Part shown: in pieces, positions 49,323 to 61,085 of the stretch
Position numbering within the stretch: position 1 is the first letter of the stretch
Layout: each line of letters begins with the position of its first letter
Assembly (NCBI GenBank): GCA_037178625.1
Contig: CM074143.1
Span: forward strand, 1,302,001 to 1,366,000
From: Skeletonema tropicum
Lineage: Eukaryota > Bacillariophyta > Thalassiosirophyceae > Thalassiosirales > Thalassiosiraceae
Reading direction: 5' to 3'
DNA: 64,000 nt
The notes under the pieces: model-generated
The model's database searches: none
What the model was told of the DNA's origin: nothing
What the model saw: only the letters and a program-made list of their open reading frames with translations
Translations under genes and position numbers: made by a program

Positions 49323-50261
49323 TAGTGTTGAAAAATTTCTAAGGGAGAAATTTCAGCACTGAAACTTACTGGAAAATTTCAGGCTGAAATTGTTGATAAA
49401 TTTGGCCAAAATTGAAATTCTCAAAAGTTCTGGCGGGAAGGCCAATATCGCTCCAATATCGCTAACACGAAAAACCAAAAACTGATCCCAGCGGATAGAA
49501 GGTTGGCTTACTCGATGAGCATCACTTGATGGCTTTCCTCTGTGACCCCAAGTCTCGTGCCTGGAGGAATGTATTCCACCTGCAGACAAACAAGGCCGCA
49601 CTTGTGAGAAAGATGATTGAGTGGTATGTGGCCTTGGGTGTTGATGGTTTGGACGAGATGCAGAAGAGAGTGCTCAAGGATTTCGAGAACTTTGATACTC
49701 AGTCGAATGACTGGTATCATTCTTTTGCAGATCCACTTCCGCTGGTTCCATCTTCTGAGGAACTGGAAAAGAGTAACAAGTCTTTCAGTATCAAAGAAGT
49801 GGTAAAGTATGCAAGAGGACTGGTGCTATTTCTGGACGCTTGGGGTGGTATGAGTGTTACGCAGGAATGTCCGACTTCTATCGACTCGTTGCAAAGCCTC
49901 TACTGTCCATGGGAACGGTGGAGTCTATGGATTGCGAACGTCGGGCCAAACCTTTGAAGCACACCATTCTTACTAAGGTCCGGAATAGGATGAAGGATGG
50001 CACTGGAATTGCCCTTCTTCGAAGATATGAAAACCTTCATCATATCATGCATGCGAAGAAGGTGCTTGGGAAGAGGATTTCTGAGACGCTTTGAGAGTGT
50101 GGTGGCTGGTTGGATTGTGAGTGTTTGTACAAGAGAAATTGTGTGGTCTTAAGTTTAGAATAAGCTGTAGTGAAATTTGTTTTTGAAATTCCCTTGAAGT
50201 TTTTGAAACTTCACCCTGTAACTTTCACAAATCTCAGAAAGGGTGAAATTTTTCAACACTA
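49323..50261 (+). mobile_element. hAT-type element, 939 bp, with 8-bp duplication TTTCCACG
   Basis: TTTCCACG at 49315-49322 recurs at 50262-50269. The ends are TAGTGTTGAAAAATTTC and its complement. An 8-bp duplication and TAGTG-type ends are hallmarks of hAT transposons. A degraded transposase tail lies inside. The element sits within the left end of an older inverted-repeat structure (TATTGACCTTTCCAC, matched inversely near 50855-50872). Confidence 0.88.
49526..50094 (+). pseudogene. hAT transposase C-terminal remnant, frameshifted
   Basis: Frame 49526-49957 (CDPKSRAWRNVFHLQTNKAA...) is continued by 49840-50094. The second contains YECYAGMSDFYRLVAKPLLS and ESMDCERRAKPLKHTILTKV, resembling the hAT C-terminal dimerisation region, where a Cys-Glu-Arg core is typical. 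There is no catalytic Asp region and no good start. Too short to act. Confidence 0.65.
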
Positions 50262-50269
50262 TTTCCACG

Positions 50270-51660
50270 GCAGCCCACTTTCTCTTCTCATCCACTTTTT
50301 CCCCGATTCTGTGACTACAGATCGATTTTTTATTTTTTCACAATTTTGTTAGAGCTTTCAGTTAGAGAGCAGCTCTCATGGCCAAAATTAATTCTCAGGA
50401 AGATGTCTAGTATGCATTTCCTGTACTACCAACCTTTCGTCGACTATATTGTCGACTCTATACATATGTTGGTCGGCCGAAAATTCCAATTCCCCGCTGA
50501 GAAATGCATGTGAGAGTACACTAGCTTTTTGCCATGTAAAAAACTTTGGCCATCAGCCATCAAAGCTAGCACCCAGTTAGAGAGCACCTTCAAATGCATA
50601 TCTCGACGAAAATATACGCCTTCACCACCTCCCACGCACAGTATATACTCACATAATAGTCACCTAAAGGATAGTATCTCGGGGCTAGCATTTAGACCAC
50701 TTCCCTGAAACTTAATTTTGGCCGCCATGGCCCAAAGCTAGAGGATTTTGCTAACAAAATTGTGAAAAAATCGATCTTAGTCACAGAATTTGGAAAAGTG
50801 GGGAAATATCACAAAATGCAAAATGATCACATAGCCCACTGGGCGTGCCCGCTGTGGAAAGGTCAATAGAAGTAGTAGGGTGGTGGTTGGTGGATGGTCG
50901 GTGGATGCGATGGGTGATGGGTTTGTGATAAGCCTGACCCGCCAAAACACGTGGGCGAACAAAACCATTTTTTCACCCACCTCAACCATAAGAGAGGTTC
51001 CACTGGTACAAAATTCACGTAGAAACTGCTCACCGTAGGAATTCAACCAAATTTGTAGGAATTCAAAACCTTGACGAAACGTGACGCGCCCTCTTCCCGC
51101 CAATTTTTTTATTAGTAAAATGCTCTAGCTTTGGGTCCGAGCGGCCAAAATTAAGTTTCAGGGAAGTGGTTTACATGCTATTCCCGAGATACTATCCTTT
51201 AGGTGACTATTATGTGAGTGTATACTGCGCTGGGTAGGTGATGAAAGCGTATATTTTCGTCGAGCTATGCATTTGAAGGTACCCTCTAGCTTCATGCTAG
51301 TCATGATGGCTGATGGCCGGCCAAATTTGTCTAGCAAAAAGCTAGTGTACTCTCACATGCATTTCTCAGCAGAGAGTTGGAATTATCGGCCAACCAACAT
51401 ATGTACAGAACCCCCATTACGGTCGACAAAAGGATGGTAGTACCTTTAAAGCCGGTACATCAACTCTGTCAATCTCGATTTTGGCCGCTCGGACCCAAAG
51501 CTAGAGCATTTCACTAATAAAAAAATTGGCGGGAAGGGGGCGCGTCACGTTTCGTCGATTTTTTTTTACGTGGATTTTGTACCAGAGTTCTACGTACGGG
51601 GTGGGTGAGCGTCTGGAACCCCGCTTATGGTAAATTGGCCGTAGGGAGGTCGATAGGCTG
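50270..51660. repeat. Nested foldback repeats
   Basis: Several inverted pairs are visible. 50290-50350 matches 50745-50815 (CGATTTTTT...CACAATTTTGTTAG). A stretch of about 330 bp at about 50400-50740 matches 51130-51450 inversely (GACTATTATGTGAGTATATAC and others). 50940-51130 matches 51480-51610 inversely (CCGCCAATTTTTTTATTAGT). I see no coding sequence. The block looks like two or three non-autonomous elements inserted into each other. Confidence 0.75.
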
Positions 51661-52434
51661 ACAAATGTACTCTACTTTATGCCCAAAACGATGATAGGAC
51701 CGTTTTAGCCTATATCTCAGGAGATGAATCCTAGTCAGGATAGTTTGGGTTGCATCAGCCCCCCAAGAAACAGTGGTTCCATTCTAAGCTAGAGCTTGTT
51801 AGCCAAATTTGTCTAGCAAATACTATGGGTAAACAAAAATGCATATCTCAGCGAGAAAATGAGATATTAGTACGATTCCTTTGTATACAACATTCACATT
51901 AACACACTCTAAAGGACTGTATCATTGTTTATGTCTATATCTTGTCTATATCTGAAATAAAATTCGGGGCTAGTTAGTAGGCCGCCATGGTGGAGGTGTC
52001 AAAAAAATGGTTGCGTGCGTCCAGGGCGCGCGTAAGACAGGCTTATGGCTCGGCGTCGGGCGGGCGCGGGGGCCTGCACTCGGAGGGCCAAATTGAGGAA
52101 AAGGTGAGTTCGATTACCGTAAATTAATCTTAACGGCACCCATAATAATGGAATTAGTACTACAGTAAAGATGCCGAATCATGCTCGCTGATTGCGCGCA
52201 CCCAAGACCGACGCGACCAACAGCATAGCCCACACGCACAGCCCACAAAGTACTATCAAGGAAGCCGGCTCAAAGCTCACTCAACAACAAAGCGAGGGCG
52301 AGCGAAGCCGTCAACGCACTAGATTTTTCACTCAACTTCATTGTCGTTGACATTGATACATTTAAAATTGGTCATTGACCGCATTGACTTCTCCATCCAT
52401 CTTGCATGCCATTGCTGAGCCAACAATAAAAATA
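51661..52434. other. Intergenic and promoter side of the RING gene
   Basis: No gene is seen. GC-rich sequence at 52010-52100 and TATA-like AT-rich sequence near 52355-52375 precede the start at 52435. Confidence 0.4.
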
Positions 52435-55400
52435 ATGGATGCCAATCAACCACCACCAACATCAAACAACAACAACCGCGGAGGCTGGATTTCCCTCCCC
52501 AACGATGCAGAACGGCAACGATCAGGAGATGATACTAACTCCGACGAAGACTCCAATCCATCATTCACGAGCTTTCCAGCCGGAGATGCATTTTTAGCTC
52601 CGGGTGCAGTTGCTCCGTCGAGACGTATTGTTCATGCGAGACGTCCTCCTCAATCGAATGAGAATAATAATAATTCATCCTCATCCAACAACAACACTGC
52701 GACCACCGGTGGATCTGCCCCTTCTTCTCGGCGAATCGTGTTTGATTTTGGTACTACTGGTGGTACCAATGCTGATACTAATCCTCCCCCAGTCTTTAGC
52801 TTTGGTAGTAGCAGCAATAATAATAATAATAACGGCGGTGGTGGTGACAGCAATACGAACGAAACTACCAACAGTAATAATAATGACAATGATGCACCTC
52901 TCCCGCGGTCAAGGAGAGTCACCAATGCTAACGATGACCAACGGCAGCAACAAGAAGAACCACCCGAACAACAGCCCTTGCCCCCGAATCCAATGGCAAA
53001 CGCAGAAACGAGACGAATGCTCGTACTAATGGCACAGCTATTGCCAGAGTTGCGAGATCCTTTCGAGGGAATTGATAGGGAGGGTCCACCAATAATCCTC
53101 CGTAATGACGATGATGAGGATGATGATGGGGGGAGCATGCCTCCGTTGGAAGATGTTCCTACCAACAATGACGCCCGCAATCAAAATGATGATAGCGGTA
53201 GTGACAACGATAGTGATGATGATTCCTCCAACAATGACAGCAGCGATGATGATGATGACATGCCACAATTACTCCATCGTGATGATAGCACCAGCTCTGA
53301 TGGTGATATGCCCCAATTAGTGGATCGGGATGATTCCAGTCACTCTTCTACGATACGCACCGATGATGATGATGATGATAATGATTCCATGCCGCATTTG
53401 GAAGATTTTGATACTGAGGGGGATGACACTGATGCAAACAATAATCGATTTGCTGTATTAAATAACGATGGGGATGATGATAGTAGTAGTGATGACAGTA
53501 GTGACTCATCATCATCAATTCCACCATTGATGAATCGTAATGGTCATACTGACAGTGATGATTCTTCCTCCGAAGAAGATGATGATACTGCACAACCACC
53601 ACCACCACCACCACGATTTGTGGTAGGTGGTGGTAACGGTGGTAGAATTAATCGTAATGCACGACGTGGAGGAAATGCACCGAGAGGATTGCGTGGTGGT
53701 GGTGGTGGTGGGAATAATACTCAACGTGGGCGGAATGCTGCTGCTACTACGAATAATAATAATGTTCGCATTGGTGGTGGTGGTGGGTTCATTCGTGCCC
53801 CTCCGGTTGATACGACTGGTCCACTGCCCGTTCCTCGTTTAGAGGATAATGAAGATGAAGAGGAGGAGGAGGATTCACTTTCAAGTGAAGAAGAAGAAGA
53901 TGATGATCGTATCCATATCATGGATGACAATGAAGATGATGAGGGGGGGGAACAAACTAATGGCAATGATAATAATCGACAAGGGAATAATAATAATGAC
54001 GATGATGGGGGGATACCTCCAGGATTTCGTCGTTTTATGGAAGATATGGCAGGAATTGGTCGTGCCGGCGGCGGTGGAGGAGGAGGAGGTGGAATCTTTG
54101 GTGGAATGCCCCCTGGCTTTTCCGGCTTTATGATGGGTGGTGGTGGTCGTGGTGGTGGACCCGGAGGCAATAATGATGATGATGACTTCCCCCCATTTGT
54201 TCCACCATTTTTAAGAAATATAATCAATATGCATGATGCATTGGAACAAGGAGGTGGGGGGAGGAATAATCGAAATGGTGGGAATAATGGACGTCAAAGC
54301 AGGTTGACTACCACCATCAAGCCTGATGGGTATGATAGTGGAGATGATTATTCCGATAGTTCTGAGGAGAATTTTGATGGGATTTGTACTGGTGCGAATA
54401 GGTGTGCTGCTTGCTTCCGTGCGGATGATCCGAGTGATGTGTGGAGACGTTTGGGTAAGTGGTTTGTGGTGCTCTGCTTCGTTTGTGTATTTATTGCTCA
54501 CGGAAATTCGTTGGTGTATTTATTGCTGATGGAATTTTTTGACTCATTGCAAACTTACCAAATACCTCTTCTTCTCTCTATTGGAACAGTAACACTGCCC
54601 TGCTGTGGAACGGATGGGAAAGAGGAATCTTCTTCCACTCGCTTTTGCGCTGCTTGCATGTTGCGCATGGCTACCGTGACTCGGTCCGATGAACCAGGCG
54701 CTACTGGCGAGTATGACAGATGGGACGATGAACGCTACGAGTATCCCGTCAAAAAATTCTACAACAAAGATAACATTGAGACGGAGAGTCGACGATTCAT
54801 TGAATGCCCACGATGCAGAAATCTACTAGTGGTGAAAATGATGGGCTTGAAGCTCATCCCCAATGATGATGATACCGACGACGAGGATGCATGTGATTGC
54901 TCCGATTGTGTTGCAGAAAGGAGAGAGCGTCGTGCCAACCGCCCAAAGGCAAAGTCGGTTGTAAGTATTACAATTACCAAACCCCCATTCAAGCAAAAGC
55001 GTTGGTACATTGGACGGAAGAAGGGGATTGCCAAACTTCTGTGGAGGTTGCTACACTCCAGTCATGGATTTATCAGTCTTGATGCTCTTGGTGGAGAGGA
55101 ACAAAAGACAAATGTGCTCAAGCTCGTTACTTGGGGAGTATTGCAAAAAGTGCCAGGGAAGAATAATGGCAATATTTATCGGATGGATAAAAAGGAGCAA
55201 GCTCTTTTGGCCCCACTATTCCAGCTCCCAAAGAATGCGTCGGATAAGGACAAAGAGAAAGAGAAGGAATTGTTCGGTAACGCCATGGTCGACACGCTGT
55301 ATGCATCCTATCAATTCTTGAAGGTATTCCGCATTGATCGCTCTCTACGAATGCTCAATCAACTTTGCGTTCTAAACTTGACGGCCTTTGGGGCATTGCC

Positions 55401-55878
55401 GCGTCTGCCTCTTTCGCAAGGTCAAGCTATTGTTGTGACCACATTGAATATCTACTTGGTATTGACAGTATTGCAACTGTTGATCATTGTTGTGGTGTAC
55501 CTATTCTTCTTCTTTTCGGTTGGATATAGTGTCTGCTACGGCGTGAAGCGCAGCAGGAAGACAAAGCTTGAGCTGTGGCAACAGGGCTGTATTGCGGTGG
55601 GTGTGTATGGGGTAGGCGCTACTTGCTATGCTGTCATTCGCAAGGTATCTTTTGGTTTGCTGTACGGGCTAGTATTCCCCAAGTCAGTCTCCTTGCTACA
55701 ATCGATCCATCGGCCCATTTTTCGAACCATTGATGCTTCTGTCGATACTGCCTGCGGTTCGTTACCCAAAGTTGGAGCGTTGCTACGAAATCCAGTTACG
55801 TGCCTTATCGCTCCATATGTGGTGGTTGGCATTTATGCCGGTGTCAAAGCCTTGTTGGGTTCTAGAAAGAATGGCTGA
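52435..55878 (+). CDS. Asn/Asp-rich protein with RING-like zinc finger and membrane-spanning C-terminus
   Basis: I start at ATG 52435 (MDANQPPPTSNNNNRGG). The longer open frame begins at a non-ATG codon. Intron 54455-54589 (GTAAGT...AACAG, 135 bp) is in frame and lacks a stop. Splicing gives DVWRRL-VTLPCCG. The first 650 residues are Asn, Asp, Ser and Gly-rich low complexity. A RING-like set follows: CAACFRADDP, TLPCCGTDG, FCAACMLRM and IECPRCRNLLVV, then CDCSDC. The C-terminal 200 residues hold three or four membrane spans (LVLTVLQLLIIVVVYLFFFF, IAVGVYGVGATCYAVI, CLIAPYVVVGIYAGV). It is probably a membrane E3 ubiquitin ligase; that role is inferred. Confidence 0.8.
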   Translation: MDANQPPPTSNNNNRGGWISLPNDAERQRSGDDTNSDEDSNPSFTSFPAGDAFLAPGAVAPSRRIVHARRPPQSNENNNNSSSSNNNTATTGGSAPSSRRIVFDFGTTGGTNADTNPPPVFSFGSSSNNNNNNGGGGDSNTNETTNSNNNDNDAPLPRSRRVTNANDDQRQQQEEPPEQQPLPPNPMANAETRRMLVLMAQLLPELRDPFEGIDREGPPIILRNDDDEDDDGGSMPPLEDVPTNNDARNQNDDSGSDNDSDDDSSNNDSSDDDDDMPQLLHRDDSTSSDGDMPQLVDRDDSSHSSTIRTDDDDDDNDSMPHLEDFDTEGDDTDANNNRFAVLNNDGDDDSSSDDSSDSSSSIPPLMNRNGHTDSDDSSSEEDDDTAQPPPPPPRFVVGGGNGGRINRNARRGGNAPRGLRGGGGGGNNTQRGRNAAATTNNNNVRIGGGGGFIRAPPVDTTGPLPVPRLEDNEDEEEEEDSLSSEEEEDDDRIHIMDDNEDDEGGEQTNGNDNNRQGNNNNDDDGGIPPGFRRFMEDMAGIGRAGGGGGGGGGIFGGMPPGFSGFMMGGGGRGGGPGGNNDDDDFPPFVPPFLRNIINMHDALEQGGGGRNNRNGGNNGRQSRLTTTIKPDGYDSGDDYSDSSEENFDGICTGANRCAACFRADDPSDVWRRLGKWFVVLCFVCVFIAHGNSLVYLLLMEFFDSLQTYQIPLLLSIGTVTLPCCGTDGKEESSSTRFCAACMLRMATVTRSDEPGATGEYDRWDDERYEYPVKKFYNKDNIETESRRFIECPRCRNLLVVKMMGLKLIPNDDDTDDEDACDCSDCVAERRERRANRPKAKSVVSITITKPPFKQKRWYIGRKKGIAKLLWRLLHSSHGFISLDALGGEEQKTNVLKLVTWGVLQKVPGKNNGNIYRMDKKEQALLAPLFQLPKNASDKDKEKEKELFGNAMVDTLYASYQFLKVFRIDRSLRMLNQLCVLNLTAFGALPRLPLSQGQAIVVTTLNIYLVLTVLQLLIIVVVYLFFFFSVGYSVCYGVKRSRKTKLELWQQGCIAVGVYGVGATCYAVIRKVSFGLLYGLVFPKSVSLLQSIHRPIFRTIDASVDTACGSLPKVGALLRNPVTCLIAPYVVVGIYAGVKALLGSRKNG

Positions 55879-56047
55879 AGAGCGTTGGGTTCGAGTGAAC
55901 ATGGTAAATAATGGTCGACGGAGTGGGGAGACTGAGAGCATCGGAGTGAATTCAGTCCAATCTATTTATACCTAAGACTAACTTTCATTTATTTTATCAT
56001 TGAATCGTTTCAAGTCAAGCACTTCAGCAGGTGAAATAAATTTTAGT

Positions 56048-59000
56048 TTACGTCAGCTCATTCACGCGCTTGTTCCACCAAACAGAAGGTCGGGTGGGGC
56101 TCTCTGCTTCTACCCAAGTTGGAGAGGGACTCCTCGTCGGTCGTGGAGTGGGTCTTCTTGTGGGCTTCATTGTTGGATGAATATCTGAATCAATACGACA
56201 ATACGTACAACACGTGCACACCCAGAAATACTCGACTGTTGGGGCTGCAGAGGGAGGAATCGAGATTGATGGTTCATCCGTGGGGGGTGTGGTAGGACTT
56301 TTCGTGCTATGTAAAAATTGATTTAAGTGCATGTATCGTGAGTTTAATGAGTGAAACAAAAGTGATCAACATTGATGCAATGGAATAATGCTTACGGCTT
56401 GGGTGAAGGTGGGAAAGTTGGAGACTCAGTTGGTAGTTTAGTGGGACTCTTCGATGGTCTTCTCGTGGGAGCAAACGTAGGTATGATTGATAACGTTGGA
56501 TCCGAAGTCGGCGAGCTCATCGGCCTCATTGAAATTGAAGGGTTTGGGCTTGGTGATTGAGAGTGAGCCTTTGATGGAGTGAATGAAGGTGGATGGGACA
56601 GAGCCATTGATGGAGTAAACGAAGGTGGGAAGGTAGGAGCTTGACTTGAAGGTGGTTCAGTTAGCTGTTGTATTACGGTGGCGTGGGGAGAAGAGCAGGA
56701 GATAGTGAGTGGGGATAAAAGGTCGATCAATTCAAAAGTGCAGAAATAAATAAATGTTTACCTGACTCGATGGTAACAACGAAGGGCCATCAGTTGGAGA
56801 GTTTGTCATGACATAGTCTGATGGATTTGAAGTTGGACTCGCGGTAATAGTAGGATCTATTTGAACCTGAATCGATGGCAACAATGACGGTCTACCAGTT
56901 GGAGAGTTCGTTCCTAGAGCATTTGGTAGCGATTGTAACAGAGACGGGGTCTCAGTAGGCAAGCTTGTCACGGGAGATTCGGATGGACTTGAAGTAATGA
57001 GAAGATCTGGTGGTTTTTCTTTCTCTTTTTCTTTTTCTTTTTGAAGGTTGCGATGATGCCGAACAAACCCTTCGCTCCACGTTGTGGGTTTGCGTGTTGG
57101 CCGTAGCGTGTTTTCTCTAGGCACATCGCAGTTTGCTGAAAGCTCGTCTAGTGACTCGCTTCTCAAAAGGCAGACCTCCTCGGGCATAAACCCGTAAAGG
57201 ACATTGTGTTCAGTGTAAAACTCCTCAAGATTTGCGAGATTTCCAAATTCATTCGGGATGGGTCCTGTCAAATCGTTGTAAGACACATCAAGAACAGTCA
57301 AATTGCGACACTGAGCCCAATCAGTTGGGATAGTGCCAATAAATGAGTTGTCGTGTAATTGTAATCGTTCCAATTCAAGCGATAGAAAGTTTGGAAGAGA
57401 GCCAGTCATGTAATTTCCCCAGAGCTGCAAATCCTTCAGCTTGGCCAAATTTTGTACAGAGCTTGGAATGGGGCCCTCCAACATATTCAGCACCAACCTC
57501 AGTTTGGAGAGATGTTCTAAAGTTCCCAGCTCCGACATCAACGTTCCTTCCACATAGTTGTTATCAAGCACGAGCTCTTCGAGCTGATTCAAGTTCATCA
57601 TTGTCGCAGGTAATTGCCCATAGATTCCTTTTGATTCGATCCACCCGCTGTCCGATTCGCGGTAATTGTTTTCTGCATGGAACGATTTGAGAGATCTGGC
57701 GTTACTTATCTCTGATGGGATAACAGATGACAAATAATTCGTTCCAAGGAACAGCGTGTTAAGATTCCCCAAATTGAAAATCTCTGGAGGGATGATGCCG
57801 CTAAGTTCATTGTCTTCCAGGTAAAGTTCTTCCATATTGACCATGGTTGTTAATTTCGTTGGGATTGTTCCATAATAATAATTTGTAGACATGTCGAGAG
57901 ACTTTAGCGTCGAACGTTTTAGCACAGGAGAAGATTCCAAATCTCCATCTGCGTATGTGATGTTTCCTCCTAAAAAGCCGCTAGTAATTTCGCCGCCCAT
58001 AATATTATCGAAGACATAAAGGTGTTGGAGACTTTGCATCTCGGCAGCGGGCCACAAGTCACCTGAGAGGAAGTTGTCTTCAAGGTCCAGCTCAACAAGA
58101 TTCGACATTTTGCTCATAAATTCAGGTAACGTATCCTCCAGCAAGTTTGTCCACAGCCATAGTACCTCCAACTTTGACAGCATTAAAATACTCTCTGGGA
58201 TCTCTCTAATTCTATTCCCAGCTAGGTATAGTTCTTTCACTTGATTTCGAATGGGAATCTCATCGGGTATTGTTTCAATCCCATTCCCATCCAAATCGAT
58301 CACTTCTAGTGTATACATTTCAAATAGCATCGGATCCAATCGACCAATACTATTCTCAGCCAAACCCAGATATTGCAGGCTAGGAAGCACCTTGAACTCT
58401 ACAGGAATATTCCGCTGCACGTGGTTTTGAGCTAATTCGATCCTCGTCACCATTCCTCTTTCGTTGCATGTCAACCCATACCAATCACATGCAGTGATGT
58501 TGTGCGAAATCTCCATCCAGTTTGTGTTATCATCCCAATGCACCCCAAGCGTGGCCTCAAAGAAACATCCCAGAGCCCAAAGTTGCAAACGCTCTTCGTC
58601 GGTGTAGTTATCATAGTCTGTTTCATAGTAGACCCACATCATCATTTTGTATTGGTATGCTCTTTCTCTGTGTAGTCTCTCTGCACTTTTCGGCGATGCT
58701 TTCTTCAGCATGGTTCTGAAGGGCTCAATTTCAAGCGACGGCATAGATGATGGCTGACTTGAAACTGATGGAGCGGACGATGGAGATGAAGTTGGAAATG
58801 ATGAAGGAGTGGCGGAAGGCTTTTATATCAAATAAAACAAGGTTGATTCAGTTAGAATACGCGCACACAGAGTTGAAAAAATACCAGAAGAGAAAAGCCC
58901 TTACCGAACCAGTAGGTGTTGCACTTGGTGATGCGCTTGGCATTGTCGAAATTGATGGTGATACACTTGGCGCGTCTGATGGAGCGGAAGAGATTGATGG

Positions 59001-60254
59001 AGATGATGTTGGCTCAGAACTGGGTTGACTTGAAGGCTGAGACGAAGGAGCGGCAGATAGTGTGGGAGGCATCGTAGTTGTTGGTGAAATGCTAGGCATA
59101 GTACTGATTGAAGGAGGAGCACTAGGTGTCGTCGATGGGCTCTCAGACGGAGATAATGATGGAAAATCTGACGGCGGAACTGACAATGAAGGTTCAGATG
59201 TTGGTGATTGAGTTGGAACGGGAATAATAAGTGTTGACGCTTTGTCAATATGGTTCAGCCCTCGGTCGACACCAACTCCCATTCCTGCAACAACTGCCGT
59301 GGTTACAGCCAATGCGCAAAGTATAAACATCAACTTTCGACGTTGATTTGTTCGACCAACAGTTTCGTCTTCATAGGGAAGATCTTCTCTCTCTAGCGAT
59401 TGACCCGGTGGTGTGTCGTTATTTTGTGGTACAGGAGTTGTATCAGTACATTGCGATTCTTCGTCAACAATAGCATGGCCAGATTGGTCACTGAACTTGT
59501 TTGTTTGCTGAGAGAGTGCACCTGCGACTACTGTGCCACAATATTCAGTTTGATCCTCATCCTGGATTTCATCCGGTTCCTCCTCCCCATCAATGCAGGT
59601 TGTGGACATGCCGTCGTTGCTTGTCTCTTCATTATTGTGATCGTTGCTTTTACTTCTATCATCATCCTCGCTCGGCGATTTTATATCGTCTGAAGTAGAT
59701 GAGTCTGACATTGCATGGACTTCTCCATCGTCATTGTCAGATTCAGCATTCATATCTTCGACGATCATGGCTGAGCCATTCTTATCGTCGCCTCCATTTT
59801 GCATTCGATTGGTTGAGGAAACCGCTGTCTTAGAAGCGATAGTGTTATCAACATCTACTTCTGCAGCAGCAGCATCGTTTCCTCCAGAGTTATCTGGCAC
59901 TGCATCTATCGTTTGCTCTTGAACATTAATATCGGAGTTTGATTGACAAGCGGCATCGTCTCCGTCATCATCATCCAGCACATCTCCGTTGCCTGCTAGA
60001 CTGCCGAGATATCGTTGCGCCACTGAACTCAGAGGTTGAATCTCTTCCTCTTCTTTCCCATCCGCATTATTACTTCCTATCGATTTTGCATAGTTAAAGT
60101 TACGTATGCGGTTCTCGGCGTCGCGACGGGCTTCCCTTTCCTTCCGCTGTCTCAATCTCATCATAATTTCTGTTATATTATTATGATGAGATTGAGATTG
60201 ACTAGTGTTCTGGAGGATGGAGTCCTGAACTTCGTTCGAATCATTTGATGCCAT
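56048..60254 (-). CDS. Transmembrane leucine-rich-repeat protein (four exons)
   Basis: Joining 60254-58905, 58819-56762, 56664-56396 and 56306-56048 gives 1311 residues. All three introns (85, 97 and 89 bp) are GT-AG with matching phase. The N-terminus is cytosolic, charged and acidic. One membrane span (LMFILCALAVTTAVVAGMGV) lies near residue 310. Then come extracellular Ser/Pro/Thr repeats (SPSESPSTTPSAPPS), a Trp/Cys capping region (HNITACDWYGLTCNERGMV) and about 18-20 LRRs of plant type (LQYLGLAENSIGRL, LEVIDLDGNGIETIP, LKSLDMSTNYYYGTIP). A second Ser/Pro region (TPSLLQSLPNALGTNSPT) and a final CTCCTYC motif close it. Such diatom LRR proteins are probably cell-surface receptors or wall-binding proteins. 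There is no kinase. Confidence 0.88.
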
Positions 60255-60661
60255 GTTGACTTCAATGACAGAGCAGTACTTTAAGAACTGCTGCTTCAGC
60301 TGCTGATAGATTTATGGGTTTTCGGAGGAGGAGTGAGCTTGCAGTGGCGGGCAAATGCAGCATTGCAACTTGCAACGATTGACCAACTTTGTCGGCATCT
60401 ACTTTGTTGGCATTTGCTCACCAAATTTGGCTTCTCACAAGAAAACGGCCCTTCTGCCTTCTGGCTTCTGACAACCCACCGCCACCGCCACCGACCACCA
60501 CTAGCACCACGGACTCCATCAGGTTGTTGCTCGTTGCTCGTTGCCGCTTGCCAACTACCAACTACCAGTTGTCAATACAACTGTAGAGGAGCGACGGATA
60601 CAGTAGCTTGTTTGATACGAAGCCGTCGTCTCTGCGGCGGCATTAATATACAATCGACAAC
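60255..60661. promoter_or_regulatory. Shared intergenic region of two divergent genes
   Basis: 407 bp separates the LRR gene start (minus) and the small gene (plus). It presumably holds both promoters. I see no clear TATA box; CCACCGCCACCGCCACCG and CAACT/ACC repeats occur at 60478-60560. Confidence 0.5.
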
Positions 60662-61085
60662 ATGACAAATAATAATACCACCACTGACAATCCACATCAG
60701 AAGGTGGGCAGTCAACAACTAACGCCAGAGCAAAGGAAAGAGGAACTAACAAAATGCATCCTTTCTCAATATAGATTATGTGCAGCTGGAACCATAGGAG
60801 GAGCAGGATTTAGCGTCTTGCGATCTCAATCAGTGCGGCCGACTGCGTGGCCAATGTTAGGTGGAGCAGTGAGTTCATCATGTCACCCCCCTGTTTGTTT
60901 GATTGAATTTTATGCACAAATTATAATATAATCGTGCATCAAAAAATTATTAATATTCGTCTCACCACATCGTATCTTTGTGTTATTGATCGCAGTTTGT
61001 AGGAACAATGGGAGATTTTATCTATGGCTACTTTGTTGAATGTGCCAGTTTAAGGGAGGGGATTAATGATGACAAAGAGTCTTAG
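60662..61085 (+). CDS. Small two-exon membrane-type protein, unknown function
   Basis: Exons 60662-60868 and 60996-61085 are joined by GTGAGT...TCGCAG, phase 0, giving 98 residues. The N-terminus is Asn/Thr/Gln-rich (MTNNNTTTDNPHQK), then a helix (LTPEQRKEELTKCILSQYRL), then two Gly-rich hydrophobic segments (CAAGTIGGAGFSVLRSQSV and PMLGGAFVGTMGDFIYGYFV), then Glu-Cys and an acidic tail (LREGINDDKES). Gly-rich paired segments suggest a small organellar or endomembrane protein with two spans. I do not recognise the family. It is divergent from the LRR gene. Confidence 0.72.
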
